Of a stretch of DNA of 64,000 nt, positions 44,615-57,971 are shown one piece after another. The notes under the pieces are model-generated. The model saw only the letters and a list, made by a program, of their open reading frames with translations. It did no database searches and had not been told where the DNA came from. Within the stretch, counting starts at the first letter, position 1. Every line of letters starts with the position of its first letter. Origin of the DNA: Ceratobasidium sp. AG-K (Eukaryota; Basidiomycota; Agaricomycetes; Cantharellales; Ceratobasidiaceae); NCBI GenBank assembly GCA_037039685.1, contig JAWNGF010000014.1, forward strand, positions 1,279,812 to 1,343,811, written 5' to 3'. The translations under genes and the position numbers were made by a program.

Positions 44615-46676
44615 CCCATCCTTGATCTCGGGCTCTATTTCGTTTCCGTTCTTGTCCTTACGCTTCGAGAAAGTATATGTCGCAAGGAGTGAAGCAATGA
44701 ACATAAATAATGACCCTTCGGCAAAGTGAATTCCGCCACATTTCCTATTCCAAGTTGCAATGATCCGAGATAAGTTGGATTGTAGTTGCAGCACTTGCCG
44801 CCTTCCCCATCCAAATACAGGCGCGGGTGGGACACCAGGGTCTAAAAACCTATCAGGATCAAACAATTCTGGGTGTTTATACACATCCTCGTCGCGGCTC
44901 ATTGCCCTAATGAGATAATATTAGTAAAACGTGAGTTGTAGGCATACGTCACCACACTTCACCAAATGTTGCCGATTCTGATCATTGGCATTTGTTCATT
45001 GAGTGGTGGAACATCATGGATGAACTGTCCCAACTTACACGACCGTATCTTTTAGAATGTTATATCCTCGATATGTATCGTCTTGGCGGCATACGTGCGG
45101 GATGGGTATGCGAAGTTGAGCTTTAACTCCGAACAGGCGCCTGAATTCCTTTTTGCGTGCCAGTTGGAGTTGAGGGGCGCCACCTTAATAACTCGAGAAT
45201 CAGGTTGTTGACATAAGGCAGGCGTTCTCGGTCTGATAGGACGGGTAATGTAGTTGGACCCAGAACCGTATCGATTTCGCGTTGCGCCTTGGCTTGAATG
45301 TGTGGATTCAAAATCATCGCGGCGATATAATTGACAATTATGGTGACGGACTATAAATCCCAGGTATGGTAAGTGAAAGCGTAGCATTACTAGTGGCTCT
45401 ATAATCGTACCGTTTCTGTGCCACCTACCGGCCAGAGGAGGCTGATAAGGAAACCATTCTTCATTTGGACTCATGCGCTCACCGCTAATCATGTCTACGC
45501 CCGGCTCCTACAAGCGACACTCTCTTTCATCTTCCCTTAAACCCGAACTCAAACTTGGATCCTGCAGGACAGCGCCAAGAATTGAGTGCTCCGCGCATCC
45601 CGCCTCCTATATTCATCGAGGGTCGTTGTCTCTCAGCCTTGCTCGATCCAGTGAACCATCAACTTACGACTTGTGATCGCGTCCACTGGTATGGCGCATC
45701 GAGAGCATCGTCCTTTTGCATCCTCCACGCGCGAATGGTCCGCTTCCAACTAGTTCCGGGGAACCAATCGGGGACACGAGCCATGGCTGGGATTAGATTG
45801 ACGTAAAAGTCTGTACAGAGAGGTTAATTCTAGTACCTTGGTATGTATCCCCCTGATACTTACTCGTGAACATGGCGGCTTCAAGCAAGCGTTTTGGAGC
45901 TTCTTGGGCCTTGACAAAGAATGGATCCCGACTGTCCTTGAGGGTGTACCCATAGACGAGGCGAAACATGGACGATGCGATCGTACTTCACGTTTGGTGG
46001 TTAGTCTGCCGCCGACAAGTGAAGCATAGCAACAAGCCTACAATAAAATCTCAGTCTTGACGTCCCCGAATGGGTGGGGATTGGCCGAGACCCTCAATAG
46101 GCGTTGAAGTAACAATCGACTTTGGGTTTCTTGCATTTTTTCAAACTGACGAACCGCTCTTGGATTTAGCCAGTGATTTATCAGTCTGCGGTGGTGTCGC
46201 CATATATCGTTACACGGAAGTAACCCCAAGGTCCCTTCCCAATCGAATCTAATAGGCGACGAATGGGTTACTGCTGCCAACTGGATTATCACACGCACAG
46301 TTCTGGGTCCTTGACCATTGGTGGGCAAGCTCGCTCTGAGTAGATTAACGAACGCTTGTCTAGGAGGTCTGACGCAGCTTGAGCCGAGTTTAACACAATG
46401 ATGTTTTGCCCGAGCAGCTTTAGATAAATCATATCGCCTTTGGGTTGTTAGTCGAATCTACACTGGAGCGCCACATATCTGCTTACTTTTGAGGTCTTCT
46501 CCGAGCTTCATGAAGGCCAAGTGTTCCAGACCTGGAGGCACGGCAAGAAGATTCCCGAGAAAAGGTAGAGTCATTGGAGAGGGAGGATGGACAACTTTCT
46601 TTGGGGCTACTTGTTGTCGCAAAATAATTACAGCCAGAGCAGCAAGTGCTGCATACAAGCCAGTACGACGGTCCAT
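44615..46676 (-). pseudogene. P450-1, main part, interrupted by copia
   Basis: A class II (membrane-anchored) fungal cytochrome P450, of the type often annotated O-methylsterigmatocystin oxidoreductase. It starts at ATG 46674-46676 with a hydrophobic anchor (LYAALAALAVIIL) and a proline hinge (HPPSPMTLPFLGN). Exons match P450-2 and P450-3 one by one. Motifs: WRHHRRL (helix C), the I-helix AGGTET split by introns, ExxR as ELLR, DPDRFL, and the heme site FGWGRR|KCGGIHF, with an intron before the Cys exon. A TAG at 45508-45510 replaces an Arg/Lys codon before the I-helix. The copia element cuts the gene after EIKDG, and the last codons are at 23949-24101. Both lesions make it non-functional. Beside the MFS gene and two more P450s it probably belonged to the terpene-type cluster. 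Confidence 0.82.
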
Positions 46677-47267
46677 TACAGCGGCGTGATTTTTTCAAAT
46701 CGTGGGGAGGTGCTTGCACTGTTGGCAACAATACGTGCGCTCAAGTGTGAAGTATGGCTAGTTATGATTGCCTGGTCCGAGTTGTCGCCTCAATTCGCCT
46801 TCGTTCCTAGAATTGCGCTGTCATAACTCGGTCAATGACCGCGCGCAGATCTGATAAGGTCCTTCGTACCAAGATTCTCGCGTTGCCTGCGACCCGATCA
46901 GCCAAGTTTGACTGGGAAACGGGCATGGCACACCGAAAGGCAGGAACTTGCGGGATTTCATAGTAATCCTGGGTGACTTCTTATGAACTAACGGGTCGAA
47001 TTGGACCCTGTGATAAGGACACCAGCGAGCTCGGGAAGCGTTTGTTGGGTTCGAGCCATGGTAGTCATTTCGTGAACCAATAACAGCACGTGACCTAGCT
47101 TCGGCAATGCCGAACGCATCCGATATCAAACTTTACCCACCCAACCCACCTCAATCGCACAGAGTAATACGTCGAGCTATTCTCACATGATCTGTTACAA
47201 TGATTTTGATTCTCCGTCCTAGCATACAGAAATACAAATACAAACTCCACCCTCAACTAGTAGTGAT
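46677..47267. other. Short intergenic region between P450-1 and MFS gene
   Basis: Contains the 5' flank of P450-1 and the 3' flank of the transporter, both on the minus strand. No further gene seen. Confidence 0.5.
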
Positions 47268-49154
47268 CTAGATAGTATACCTGAACAACGGGCTATCATC
47301 TCCAAGATCCCTGTACTCTGTTCGACGCTCCTCGGAATCCACGATTCCCTCACGCGCGCACAACTCGTCCTTTTGCGTATTGTGTCGTCGGTACACCAAG
47401 ACTGCAATGGCACTCGAAACCCAGCTCATGCACAACATGCCAATGACAAAACCGTGACCGAGGTGATAGCGCGGGCTATCGACGGCGCGGTAGATGAACG
47501 AGCTCGCGATTCCACCAAGGTTGCCGAACCCAATGGTCATAGCAAGTACAACACCGCGCTTGAGTTCACCACCGGCATTGTTTCCGGCCCATGCGATCGC
47601 GACGGCAACCGTGGGGAAGACACCGCAAGCGGCGATGACGGTACCCGCGTATCCGGCGCCAGGTTGGGTGACTGGGTTTGTGGCGTAGAGGATGGCATAG
47701 CCAACGATAGCGATCGGGGAGAAACACAAGATGTAGGGTCCGCGGAGCTTGTGCTTGTCAGAGTAGATACCGACGGCGATGGTGACAATGCAGGCTACGA
47801 CGTAAGGGGGAACGCTATCAAACGACTTGAATTAGTCCTGAAACCAGCCAAGCTGAGGGTGTGACGTACCTAAGGAGCTGAGCCTGAGGACCCGAGTATC
47901 CCAATCCAGTAATGATCGTTGGCAAAAACAACGAGAAGGCGTAGACGGGAACGAGGATGCCGGTGTAGACAACAACTTGCATCCACGACTTCCAGTCACC
48001 GAGTGCTTGCCAGACAAACTTCATGTCAAAGTGGGTCGCGAGCGCGGAAGCATCCTGAGTGATGCGGGCTCGGACTTGGAGTTTCTCCTCGGCAGTCAAG
48101 AAGCGAGCAGTCTCGGGGTACTAGAAGGAGGTGATGAGTAAACCACGTGAATTGCGGTAGTGAAGTGCTTACGTCGTGAAGGTAGAAGAACGCAATGCCA
48201 GCCACGAGGACAGTGAGAATTCCCTCGAGTGCGAACTGCGAGGTAGCGCAAGTTAGCTTATGCGTGTGCAACTTGCATGAGCAAGCGACTCACAATCCAA
48301 GCCCAGCCATGCAGTCCTCCAATGCCTTCCATATGGTCAATTCTATAATCATTCATCCCATCAGTCAAATACGTCACAAACTAGCCGGTTGATCTCAACT
48401 CACCCGAATGCCAACAGACCACCAAATGCACCGGCAATGGTCGCGGCAGAGAAAAAGAGCGCAACGCGACGAGCAATTTCTGAACGCTTGTACCACATCG
48501 AGATGTAAAAATTGACACCCGGGAAGAGACCGGCTTCAGTCAAACCGAGGAAGAGTCGGGCACTGTGGAGTTGGAATGATCAGCACGTGCGGTGGCGTTG
48601 CCCAGAGAGTCGAAAATAACTCGACCGCGGAGAATAACACGTACATTAGGAGACCTTTGAAATCTTTGACGAAGCACATAAAAGTCATAACGAGACCCCA
48701 AGCGACCATGATCGAGGGAATCCAGATAGACGGGCGGAGGAGCTTGAGTGCCATGTTAGACGGAATCTCGGCAGCCTGAGCGTCCAAGTTAGACAGAGCA
48801 GCAATGATTGATGAAATGAAACATACCGAGTAGGTAAGGAAAAACACGGCTGCGCAAATGTTGTACTCGAGCCCCTTGAGGCCAATATCGGTGTTCAAGC
48901 CAGCGACACGAGCATTTCCGATATTGGAACGATCGAGGAAAGACAGTAAGTACAGCAGCGAAACGAATCTGTCCACTTGTCAATCGAATGTCGTGGCTCG
49001 ACAGAGTCCATACTCACGGAAGAAGGTTCCAATCCAACTTTCGTACGAGCCTCTTGTCGGCCTTTTCGTCAAGTGGGGGAGCAATCTGCTCTATGCTAAC
49101 ATTATCGTGCTTCTCGATATGCTCGTCCTTGCCGCCTTTTTCGTAGTCAGACAT
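47268..49154 (-). CDS. MFS transporter, anion:cation symporter (Dal5/Tna1-like)
   Basis: The start ATG is at 49152-49154 (MSDYEKGG). About eight exons are joined by GT-AG introns: exon 1 is 49018-49154, exon 2 starts at 48968, and the last ends with the stop at 47268. The N-terminus is acidic and cytoplasmic (RLVRKLDWNLLP). It is followed by LLYLLSFLDRSNIGNA, the helix-1 signature with DRSNIGNA that marks the ACS family. Later come ARLFLGLTEAGLFPGVNFYIS (helix 4, with the R-x-x-x-G-x-x-E-A motif), MWYKRSEIARR (loop motif), a central loop with PETARFLTAEEK, and six more helices ending in VLVYRRHN. Fungal relatives carry vitamins, allantoate or other organic anions. The substrate here is not deducible. 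It may export or import a metabolite linked to the adjoining P450/terpene synthase genes, but it could also be unrelated. No lesion seen. Confidence 0.82.
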
Positions 49155-51115
49155 GGAGAGAGAGAGGAGTGGGGGTGGAGATGGAGGTGAGAGAGTGGGG
49201 GTTGGAGAACCACAAGAAGTCTGACGAACCGAGGGCTGGCTTATGAAGTTCTCACCGGCGATTACCTCATCCCATAGCTCCATACATTTGATATGGACCG
49301 CCGGTTAAGCGATCAAATAGGCACGCCAAGGGGGCGCCGCTGGAGATACGCGGAGACCCACGGGGCCCATTAACCACCTGACCCTGCAGCCTCGCGTTTG
49401 TGCATCACTGGTAAGCGATATATGCATCAGCCTTGTGAACGAGAATAGTATAGAGACGTCTGGGCCTGTCGATCACCCGGGAACGCACGGTCTGGTACTA
49501 CCTGAACAAGTCAGAGGTACTGGGTTTGTGGCCGAGCGCGATGCCCCCAGTGGCATATCGGAGAAGTACCCTCGATCAATGGGGGTGATGTTAAACCGCT
49601 ACAACCCCATGCGCGGGGGAGGTCGGGTGATGAAGACCCGGCCCGCAGTTCCGGTGCGGCCTCTCCTCAGGCACTAAAGCCAAAATAATACATTCGGTTA
49701 TCTCGGTCACGTATTCGTCCGGTAGAACGTAGAGGATAGGCTGATTCTGGCCCGCAACAAGTCTCTCCGATGAGTTGTGCCTGCTCGGGATCAAGTTATG
49801 GTATTGCTTTGTTGCCCAATGCAGCCGAGGGTGAAGTCTTTGCCGTCAGAGTGCACGTTTTCCCCCGAAGTCGGGCAATAAAATCAGAGTTAATTCGTAG
49901 GACAAATAGCATCTAACGGCTCTTTTACGAGCCAAGAGGTTCCAATCTTCCAATCGGAAGTAGGTTCAGCTCGGCGCGAGAGGTTAAGACCGTGGGTTGA
50001 GACCGGCGAAATTCTGAGTTTGTCTGGGTGCGGCTGCACAAGGCTTCGAAACACGTCGGCCGAAGCATATTGAGTGACATAACTCGCCATCGACTAAGCT
50101 CCAAGAGGTCGGACAAGCAATTCCTAGCATCAGACCTCGCTTCGCCGGCGGGTCAATGGTCGGTACCTCCCGGATCTCGCCATCGCATTTTCCCCCGATC
50201 TGCCAAGCCTTGGGCCTTCGGTTGCAAGATATCGCACGAACATTATACAGTAGACTTCCGCTTAATGCTGGCCCGCATCATGATCTTTCCCCTAGGCGAC
50301 CCATAGGGATCTGCGGATTTTAACTAGGGAATCGAGGGCCCATCAACGAGCATGAAGCGGGAGTCTATTGCAGGAGAGATTGAACGTCAGGAATATATGT
50401 GTTGTACCAGCTATAATTGGACCATACACGTGCGCGAGTGGTACACCAGGGGCGGCGTTCAAGTATTGATATCGTAAAACAGTGGGAATATAAAAAAAGA
50501 ATACGCAGTGTGTCAGAGTTGATAAAGGGGTAGATACCAGTAGGCGCCCAAGAGGACCCAGTAGTATTGATCATTGGGATCGCTTAGCGAAGATGGGAGG
50601 CAAGTGGTCTAGGCTCATGAACTGCACGCATTACTTGTGACCGTGGTGTAGGTTAGACCTGTTTGCTTCTTGATAGATGCCACAAAACAAATGGGCGCGT
50701 CGTAGATACTGTGAGAAAGTGACGTCAGGCGTAGGATGCCCTTCGCATCCGAACGAACGGGGCTGAAACGTAAACACGTGACGAAACGTTTACACTGCGT
50801 CCGCCATATCCTAAAGCAGGTCTGCCTCTACGTTCGAAAGCTTTTTTGTCCTCAGCCCGAGTCTGACCACTCCAGCGATACCGATCTCGAATCTAAATTT
50901 GCCTTATTTTCCGATTCATTGACTTCAAAATCAGCACACTCGCACTGGAAAATAGGTTCGACACGACTCCAACGCGTCAATGAGATCAACCAAGATCCAC
51001 GATTCTACTGATCAGATTATGAGTGCTGCGACGTCATATGGGTGCGGAATACGCCATTGCTGTACTTGCCGGCGACGACCACCCCACACTCTAAAAGTAT
51101 CTTTCCTGACCTAGC
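49155..51115. other. Intergenic between divergent MFS and P450-2
   Basis: About 1.96 kb shared upstream region of the minus-strand MFS gene and plus-strand P450-2. No gene recognised; only short frames. It should hold both promoters, but I see no clear element. Confidence 0.45.
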
Positions 51116-53334
51116 ATGATACAACGCCATCTTGGTCTATGTGCTGCGCTTGCTGCATTATCGCTGTTCTACGTAAGCCGCCGAACGCGCCAACGAAAAG
51201 TCAATCATCCACCCTCCCCGGCGTCCCTTCCACTTCTTGGTAATCTACTAGCCATGCCTCCCGGGCTAGATCATCTAGCGTACATAAAACTTGGAAGAGA
51301 TCTTGATAGTCAGCGTTCGCTAAAGCTCTTACATATAATCATAACTGAATCTACTAAATAGGCGACATTATCTTTCTGGAACTACTCGGAAACAATATTG
51401 TTGTACTCAACTCTGCCGAAGCGGCCTCTGACCTGCTCGAAAAACGCTCGGCAATCTATTCAGACCGCGTCTGCCCTCCGATAATGAAAGATCCATCGTT
51501 GTATCTATAGGCCCTTATACACAACAAGCATCCCTAACACTATAATAATTACCTAGATTTGACTGGGCTACTAATCCAAGCGTTTTAGGGTACAATGATA
51601 CATGGCGCCATAATCGTCGAATGATGAATAATTGGCTCAATTCACGTGCGGTTACCCAGTTTGATGATCTTCAGGAACATCAAGCTAGATCGTTACTTCA
51701 AAGGCTGTTGAACATATCCGAGGGGGCGTGGGCATTTAGCGATGTGAAAGACGAATTTTCATTTTGAGCTCGCATTGTCAATGTGGGGCGCTGACTGATG
51801 CTCCTGCAACGCTAAAGTACAATTGCATCAACCATGCTTCAGTTAGCATATGGATATCATATCAAAGGTCCAAATGATCGGTTCTTCGCCGATTTGAAAG
51901 AAGCGGTTCACAACGTAACGAAGGCAATCATGTTTACCAGTAAGATCAAACAGCATATCATGTAGATGAGCAGCATTGACCACAACAAGTAGATTTCTAT
52001 GTAAACTTGTTCCCAGCACTGGCTCGTGTTCCTGATTGGCTCCCCGGGACAGGATGGAAGCAGACCATTCGAGCATGGAGAGAGCAGAAAAATAGGGCAG
52101 TAGATTCACCATTCGAGTGGACTCGGGGCCAAGTCGTGCGTGCTACCTTACCTGCAGGCATATTGAAATTTAGTAACATCTCATACTTAGGAAGTTGGAG
52201 TCGCCGAATCTTCAATTCTTGGGGCCCTGTTTCAAGAGCACAGCCTGACCGCCGGTTTAAGCATCCAAGAGAGGGACAGTATATTGAAACAATTAGCCCT
52301 AGGTATTTTCGGAGGTACAAACAGACCTTTTCAGATAATATGCTCGCGTGACTAACATAATTTCGTGACTTAAGGGGGTACAGATACGGTATTTGAACCT
52401 TAACTTCACCTCGACGCCTCCATTGTTTGACAAATCACGCAGACCACAATGGCGTTGGTCAATTTCGTGGCCGCCATGGTCTCTAACCCTCAAGTGCAAG
52501 CCAAAGCGCAGCAAGAAATCGACACAGTACTGGGGCCGGATACGCTACCCATAATGTCAGATCGAACTCGCCTCCCATATGTCAATAATTTGATTCTGGA
52601 GGTCTTGAGGTGGCGTCCTGTCGCCCCAACTGGTGAGCAAAGTCGATACCAAGTGGAAATCTATGCCCTAACTTGGGATAAGCAATTCCCCACGTGTGCA
52701 CGCAGGACGACCAGTATCGCGGTTATGACATTTTACGAGGTACCATAGTGTAAGTCTCCCCGACGTACTTTTCACTTGGGTGACGTGCTGACATCTACAT
52801 GCGGTATGGTTTAGTATGGGAAATGTCTGGTAAGGCATTTCGGAATCCTACGCACGATTTCGCTGCCATTATCTTTATAGGGCAATCAGCCATGACGAGA
52901 AAACTTATCAAGACGCGGAGGCTTTCAATCCAGATAGGTTCCTGGACCCGAACGTGCCACCTGCGCCGGCCTTTGGGTGGGGAAGGCGGTAGGCCTCGCA
53001 TAATACTCAGTTCAATCGGACCACTAAAAATCCTGTTGCTTTTATAGGAAATGTCCGGGCATACACTTCGGCGAAGGGTCATTGTTCATTGTAATTGCTT
53101 CTCTGCTTAGCGCATATACGTTTTCCAGGAAGAAAGACAAATTGGGAAGAGAGGTTGATATTGCATTGGAGGACGCTTCTAACGCACTTATACTGTGGGT
53201 AGTCAACATTTCTGAGAAATCGAGACACTTACGAGTTGGACATACAACTGGGTGTCAGCGAATTGAAACCATTTGAGTTTAATTTTGAGCCTAGGTCGGA
53301 GAAGCACCGGCAACTTGTGCGGAACTTGACCTAG
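51116..53334 (+). pseudogene. P450-2, complete but with a lost splice donor
   Basis: Tandem paralog of P450-3. It starts at ATG 51116 with anchor and hinge (HPPSPASLPLLGN) and ends at TAG 53332-53334. Motifs: WRHNRRMMNNWL (helix C), I-helix GGTDT split by introns, ExxR as EVLR, DPDRFLDP and heme FGWGRR|KCPGIHFGEG. The intron positions match P450-3. The donor after helix-C exon sequence DEFSF reads TTGAGC (51764-51769), where P450-3 has GTAAGT; a GT-to-TT change would abolish correct splicing and run into TGA. Everything else is open. It is thus a recent pseudogene, unless another donor is used. The expected role is oxidation of a terpenoid or other lipophilic compound in the ER membrane with a reductase partner. 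Confidence 0.78.
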
Positions 53335-55037
53335 CCACATGATTATCTATGGCGTTCAGAACGTAAAAAAAGGGAATATGTAGATACATACTCTCTCGCT
53401 ACACCATTTTTGTTCACTTTTTCAATGCATACAGCCCTAGCTCCCATAATTTGGTCGCAATCTAGATGGCTGGCGAAGGATGGTTATCATTTTGAGATCA
53501 TGACTACATTCAGAGCCTTCCCGTCTAGAATGATCATACTTTCGAGCTGTACTTTCTGGAATACATGTTCAGAACGGGAATGTAATTAAATTTTGTAGGG
53601 GTTTGAATGTCTTCAATTGGGTTTTTAACCAATCCAGGCCTGGACTATCACCGTTGTAGTGATCAAGGGGTAGGTTTCCCAATTGCGCAAGGCAGGATGC
53701 TTACCTGTAGGGTATTTGAATATTGGAATTTAGGCTGATAAGCATCAATCCTGGATCCCGAGGCTCCTGATTCGTTGAGGACGAAGTTGAAGTATGCGCA
53801 TACATTGGGGCCGGCTTATACAAATGCACGCCTATCAATACCATGCGTGCATACTTTGGTACCTGGTCGATCTTCTTCCGTTAGTGCCACTGATCCTTGC
53901 ATAAATTGAGTAGGTGAGCAGAACCCACAAGTGTGGAGCCCGATTCCTGTTGATCCACGGAATTCTCAGACTCACTTTCACCAAGAGGAAACTACTGGTA
54001 AAACGAGTATGTATACAATATACGACTTTTTTATACATTCTGAATGCCATAATCATCAACGCCATTTACCAACGAACGTTTGCGTAGCTCACTAAATATA
54101 TGCGTGTATACTTTGTAATCCTACGAAAGAGAAATCCTCCTGGGGCGAATTCTTGGGATGCCATACGGTACACGCTGGCTTTCCCCGTTCGGTTGTGCGC
54201 TTGTTACTGAATGTGGTAATTTATATCAACTCTGAGTATTCGAATGCACAAATTGAACACGTTGTCCTGTGGATCGAAACGTAGGCGAAAGGAATCACAA
54301 AACGTTGTGCATTTGATTCCAACCACGAGGTTTTAATATCCAATTGATGGGATGGCCTTCAATCATAATTCTAAACTAACTAACGCTTGAATACTACTGC
54401 ACTGGACGAAATTCAGCAACAAACGGCGATTTGGGTGGTAAGCTAGGGTTGATACGGCACCCAATTAACTCCTCCTGCGAGCGCCACACCTTGGATATGC
54501 AAACGGGATAGGGTGGGTGTATAGTTTAGAAAACCAAGCACATTTACCATGATTAACCAAAGCATATCGTGGACCCGGTTTGTGGCGAAATCGAGACCGA
54601 CGCCAGTGATAGACCATGTGACAAATGGCTCTACACCTGCCAAATAAAGCTGGTTGTGGGTTGTGATGAGCTTAACTGTGGATGTGCCTGCTCGTCCAAA
54701 CGCTGTGATAACCCAACTGTGATAACCCAACTAATGATACTCTTCGCAAGTAACTGGCCCTCGTAGGGATCTGGTCCCACATCTCGTGGGCCTGGCCATG
54801 ACAAATTGCCCAGGGTTCAAGCTACAGGATCTGTGGCACATGCCTCACGCTCGATGCCGGTTCGTTGAAATGCGTCTCCTGACCCTCCGGCCTCATGTAT
54901 CTAGACCCTTCGGAGGCGAAAAATCTGCCTCGATTGCGATAGGGGGAATATTTATCAGTGTGTCTCTATCTCTTCGACCACACTCCGCTAAAAACGGCCA
55001 CCCTGCAATCGAACGGCATTCATAGTACTTCGACGTA
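53335..55037. other. Intergenic between P450-2 and P450-3
   Basis: No gene recognised. A minus-strand open frame at 54443-54730 (95 codons) has no known motif. A short direct repeat (CTGTGATAACCCAA twice) lies at about 54703-54733. Confidence 0.45.
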
Positions 55038-57241
55038 ATGGAGCGTCGCGTCGGCCTCTATGCTGCAATCGCTGCGTTGACAGTGATCTTGGTTCATCGA
55101 CGAGCTAGCCAACGAAAAATCAGACACCCTCCTTCACCAGCGTCCCTTCCACTCCTCGGCAACCTACTCGCTATCCCTCCTGGGCTTGATCACCTGGCAT
55201 ACATAAAACTTGGGAAGGAGCTCAACAGTTAGCGTACACGTATCCCTACCAATACATGCAACTGATCTGTCTTGCATAGGCGATATTGTCTACTTGAAGC
55301 TGCTTGGCAACGAGATTGTAGTTCTCAACTCTGCGGAGGCTGCATCGGACCTGCTAGATAAGCGTTCGGCGCTCTATTCTGACCGTTTCTGTCCTCCAAT
55401 GCTCAAAGAACCAGACCTGTGCGCACAAGATTGTCTGGGTAACATGTGATCGCACCTAATTAACAACTACGCAGATTCGATTGGTCAAATAATTTCGGCA
55501 TGTCGGGGTACAACGATTTGTGGCGTCACTACCGCCGGATGATGAACAACTGGCTCAACCCACAAGCTGTAACTCAGTTCAACGGCCTACAAGAACGCCA
55601 AACCCATCTACTGCTTCGGCAACTGCTGGGTGTATCCGGACAGCCTATGCCCTTTGAGCATGTGAAAAATGAATTTTTCTTGTAAGTAGGTTGGTTTGAC
55701 AAGAATTGACTGAATTTAGGATTATCAAGTACAATGGCGTCTTCCATGTTTAAATTGGCGTACGGGTATCAGCTTAAAGGCCGGAAGGATCCGTTTTTCG
55801 TCAACCTCTTGCAAGCAATGAACAATGGAATGAATGCGGTTATGCTAACCAGTGAGTGTCGTGCTGCTCATCTATACATAGCTAAATAGTTAGAGAGCAG
55901 ACTTTTACGTTAACTTATTCCCCGCTTTGGCTCGTGTTCCTGATTGGTTTCCCGGGACGAGGTGGAAGCAAACTATCCGCGCGTGGAGAGAACATAAGGA
56001 TCGGGCACTGGATGAACCATATGAATGGACTCGTGCTCAAGTTGTAAGTTAATATTTCTCGCTCGCCCGTAAAACTATTACGAAATAAAATGAAACAGGA
56101 GGCAGGGGTTGCTGAACCCTCGATCATCGGCTCTCTTTTACAGGAGCACAGTTTGACAGAGGGTTTGAGTGTCGAAGAAAGGGACCGTCGCTTGAGAGAA
56201 CTTGGCATGGCTACATTCGCAGGTACAATTTTACTAACCAGAGCAATCCGATTGCATAACTGATGTAATGCATGGCTTCTAGGTGGTACAGATACGGTAT
56301 GGAACTCAGGTACAGTTTTATGTATTGTCGGCGGACTAAGAACTGTTGTTTTGGGCAGGCGGCTAACACACTAGTCTGCTTCGTTGCCGCCATGGTTATG
56401 AACCCTCACATTCAGGCCAAAGCGCAGCACGAAATTGATACGATACTAGGCCCTAACACGTTACCTACATTATCAGATCGGACACGCCTACCGTACGTCA
56501 ACAGATTGATTCTGGAGGTATCGAGATGGCACCCTGTGTCTCCGACGGGTGCGTAGAATCGAAATTACCCAATGATTAGTCTAATTTGGAGCTAGCAATC
56601 CCTCACGTATGTCTACAAGATGATATATACCGAGGGTATGACATTTCAAAGGGCACTGTTGTGTAGGCTGGATTTCTCGTACACCGGTAACCTGTGCTGA
56701 TGCGAATGTATTTCGTTAATTCAGTATAGGAAACCTCTGGTAGGAGCGCACCATATTCAGAGCGCCCTTATACTTACAATCATATTTGCAGGGCGATAAG
56801 CCGCGACGAAAGGTTCTACCCGGACCCGGAGACTTTCGACCCGGACAGGTTCCTCGATAAAACTGTCCCACCTTTTCCTGTATTTGGATGGGGGAGACGG
56901 TGAGATATAACGAGGTCGTTACCTTGACTCGACCTTGCTTACTGTCTCCCGTGTAGAATCTGCCCAGGATTGCATTTTGGCGAAGCATCATTGTTCATTA
57001 CTATCTCGTCCCTTCTCAGCGCATTTACCTTCTTCAAGAAGCAAGATGAATTTGGGAGAGAGATTGAGCCAAAGCTAGTGGGCGCTTCCAACGCAGTTGT
57101 GCTGTGAGTTTTTGCACAGCAGTTCGTGGCACAACACTCAGGCTCACGGTTGATTCTTTTGTCAGTGAACTGGAGCCATTCGAGTTTGATTTTAAGCCGA
57201 GGTCGGATGGGCATCGTCTGCTAATCCAAGATTCCACGTAA
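55038..57241 (+). CDS. P450-3, intact cytochrome P450 (ordA-like)
   Basis: The 13-exon model is 55038-55227, 55280-55418, 55475-55681, 55730-55851, 55901-56043, 56099-56222, 56283-56296, 56359-56548, 56596-56662, 56725-56739, 56792-56899, 56957-57103 and 57166-57241. It adds up to 1542 nt with every phase consistent and encodes 513 aa, the normal P450 length. Features in order: N-terminal membrane anchor (LYAAIAALTVILV), basic/proline hinge (KIRHPPSPASLP), helix C WRHYRR, I-helix oxygen-activation motif AGGTDT (partly on a 14-nt exon), K-helix ExxR (EVSR), PERF-type DPDRFL, and the heme-binding FGWGRRICPGLHF with the Cys thiolate ligand. It is an ER-bound monooxygenase. Position near sesquiterpene synthases and the MFS gene suggests a terpenoid substrate (inference). 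It is the only apparently working P450 of the three. Confidence 0.87.
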
Positions 57242-57971
57242 TTGCCCCTCGGCGTGGCTGTACTTTAAGAAATCAATCAGGCCAGATGATTATATGTGTG
57301 TGATCCGGCAAAGTGGGCTGACATCGCCAATGCATAGTGACCAGTATCCATGGCTAAGGGTATAACCTCGAAATAAATAATATACTTTTACTCAGATGTA
57401 CCAGACCCAGCTTTGGCATCAATGCAGGGGCTGCTCGTGTTCTGATTACTGATCTCACTTCTCTATTCACTACTAGGCCTGCCTAAAGGAATTGTTTGCG
57501 GTATACGTATTATATAGGCTTGTCAGATAGACATCGACAAAGATTCACGAGTGCAGATGTAAAAGTTGACCTCACTCCCAGTTTTTACATACTTGAGCAC
57601 GAAAACCGAGAGGCATCGCAGGCATATTGCTAAGGAGAAGGAGAGACAGATGACTGGCTTTTCGTGGGCGAACGTCGCGCATACAAGTGAGAGAGTTGCG
57701 TTCGATCTGGAAGTTGAAGCTGCCGTCTGCGGGTTATGCTGGGCGTGCTAGGAGGGCAGGTGCTTAGCTTAGGACTTGCGGGTACTCCCCATATGCTTCT
57801 CAGTCTTTACACCAATTATAGAGTCATGCCTTATCGTGCGATGTCTCGAAAAATATGGAATGATTTTTTTGATAAAAAAAAAGAAATTAAATGGACATAA
57901 TATGAAGCATACGAGAAGCGGAAAATTCACCCATCTCAGTCATAACGAGCATTCACGATGTTAAACATAAC
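57242..57971. other. Intergenic, convergent 3' ends
   Basis: 730 bp between the 3' ends of P450-3 and the minus-strand terpene synthase pseudogene. Only short frames; nothing recognised. Confidence 0.5.
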
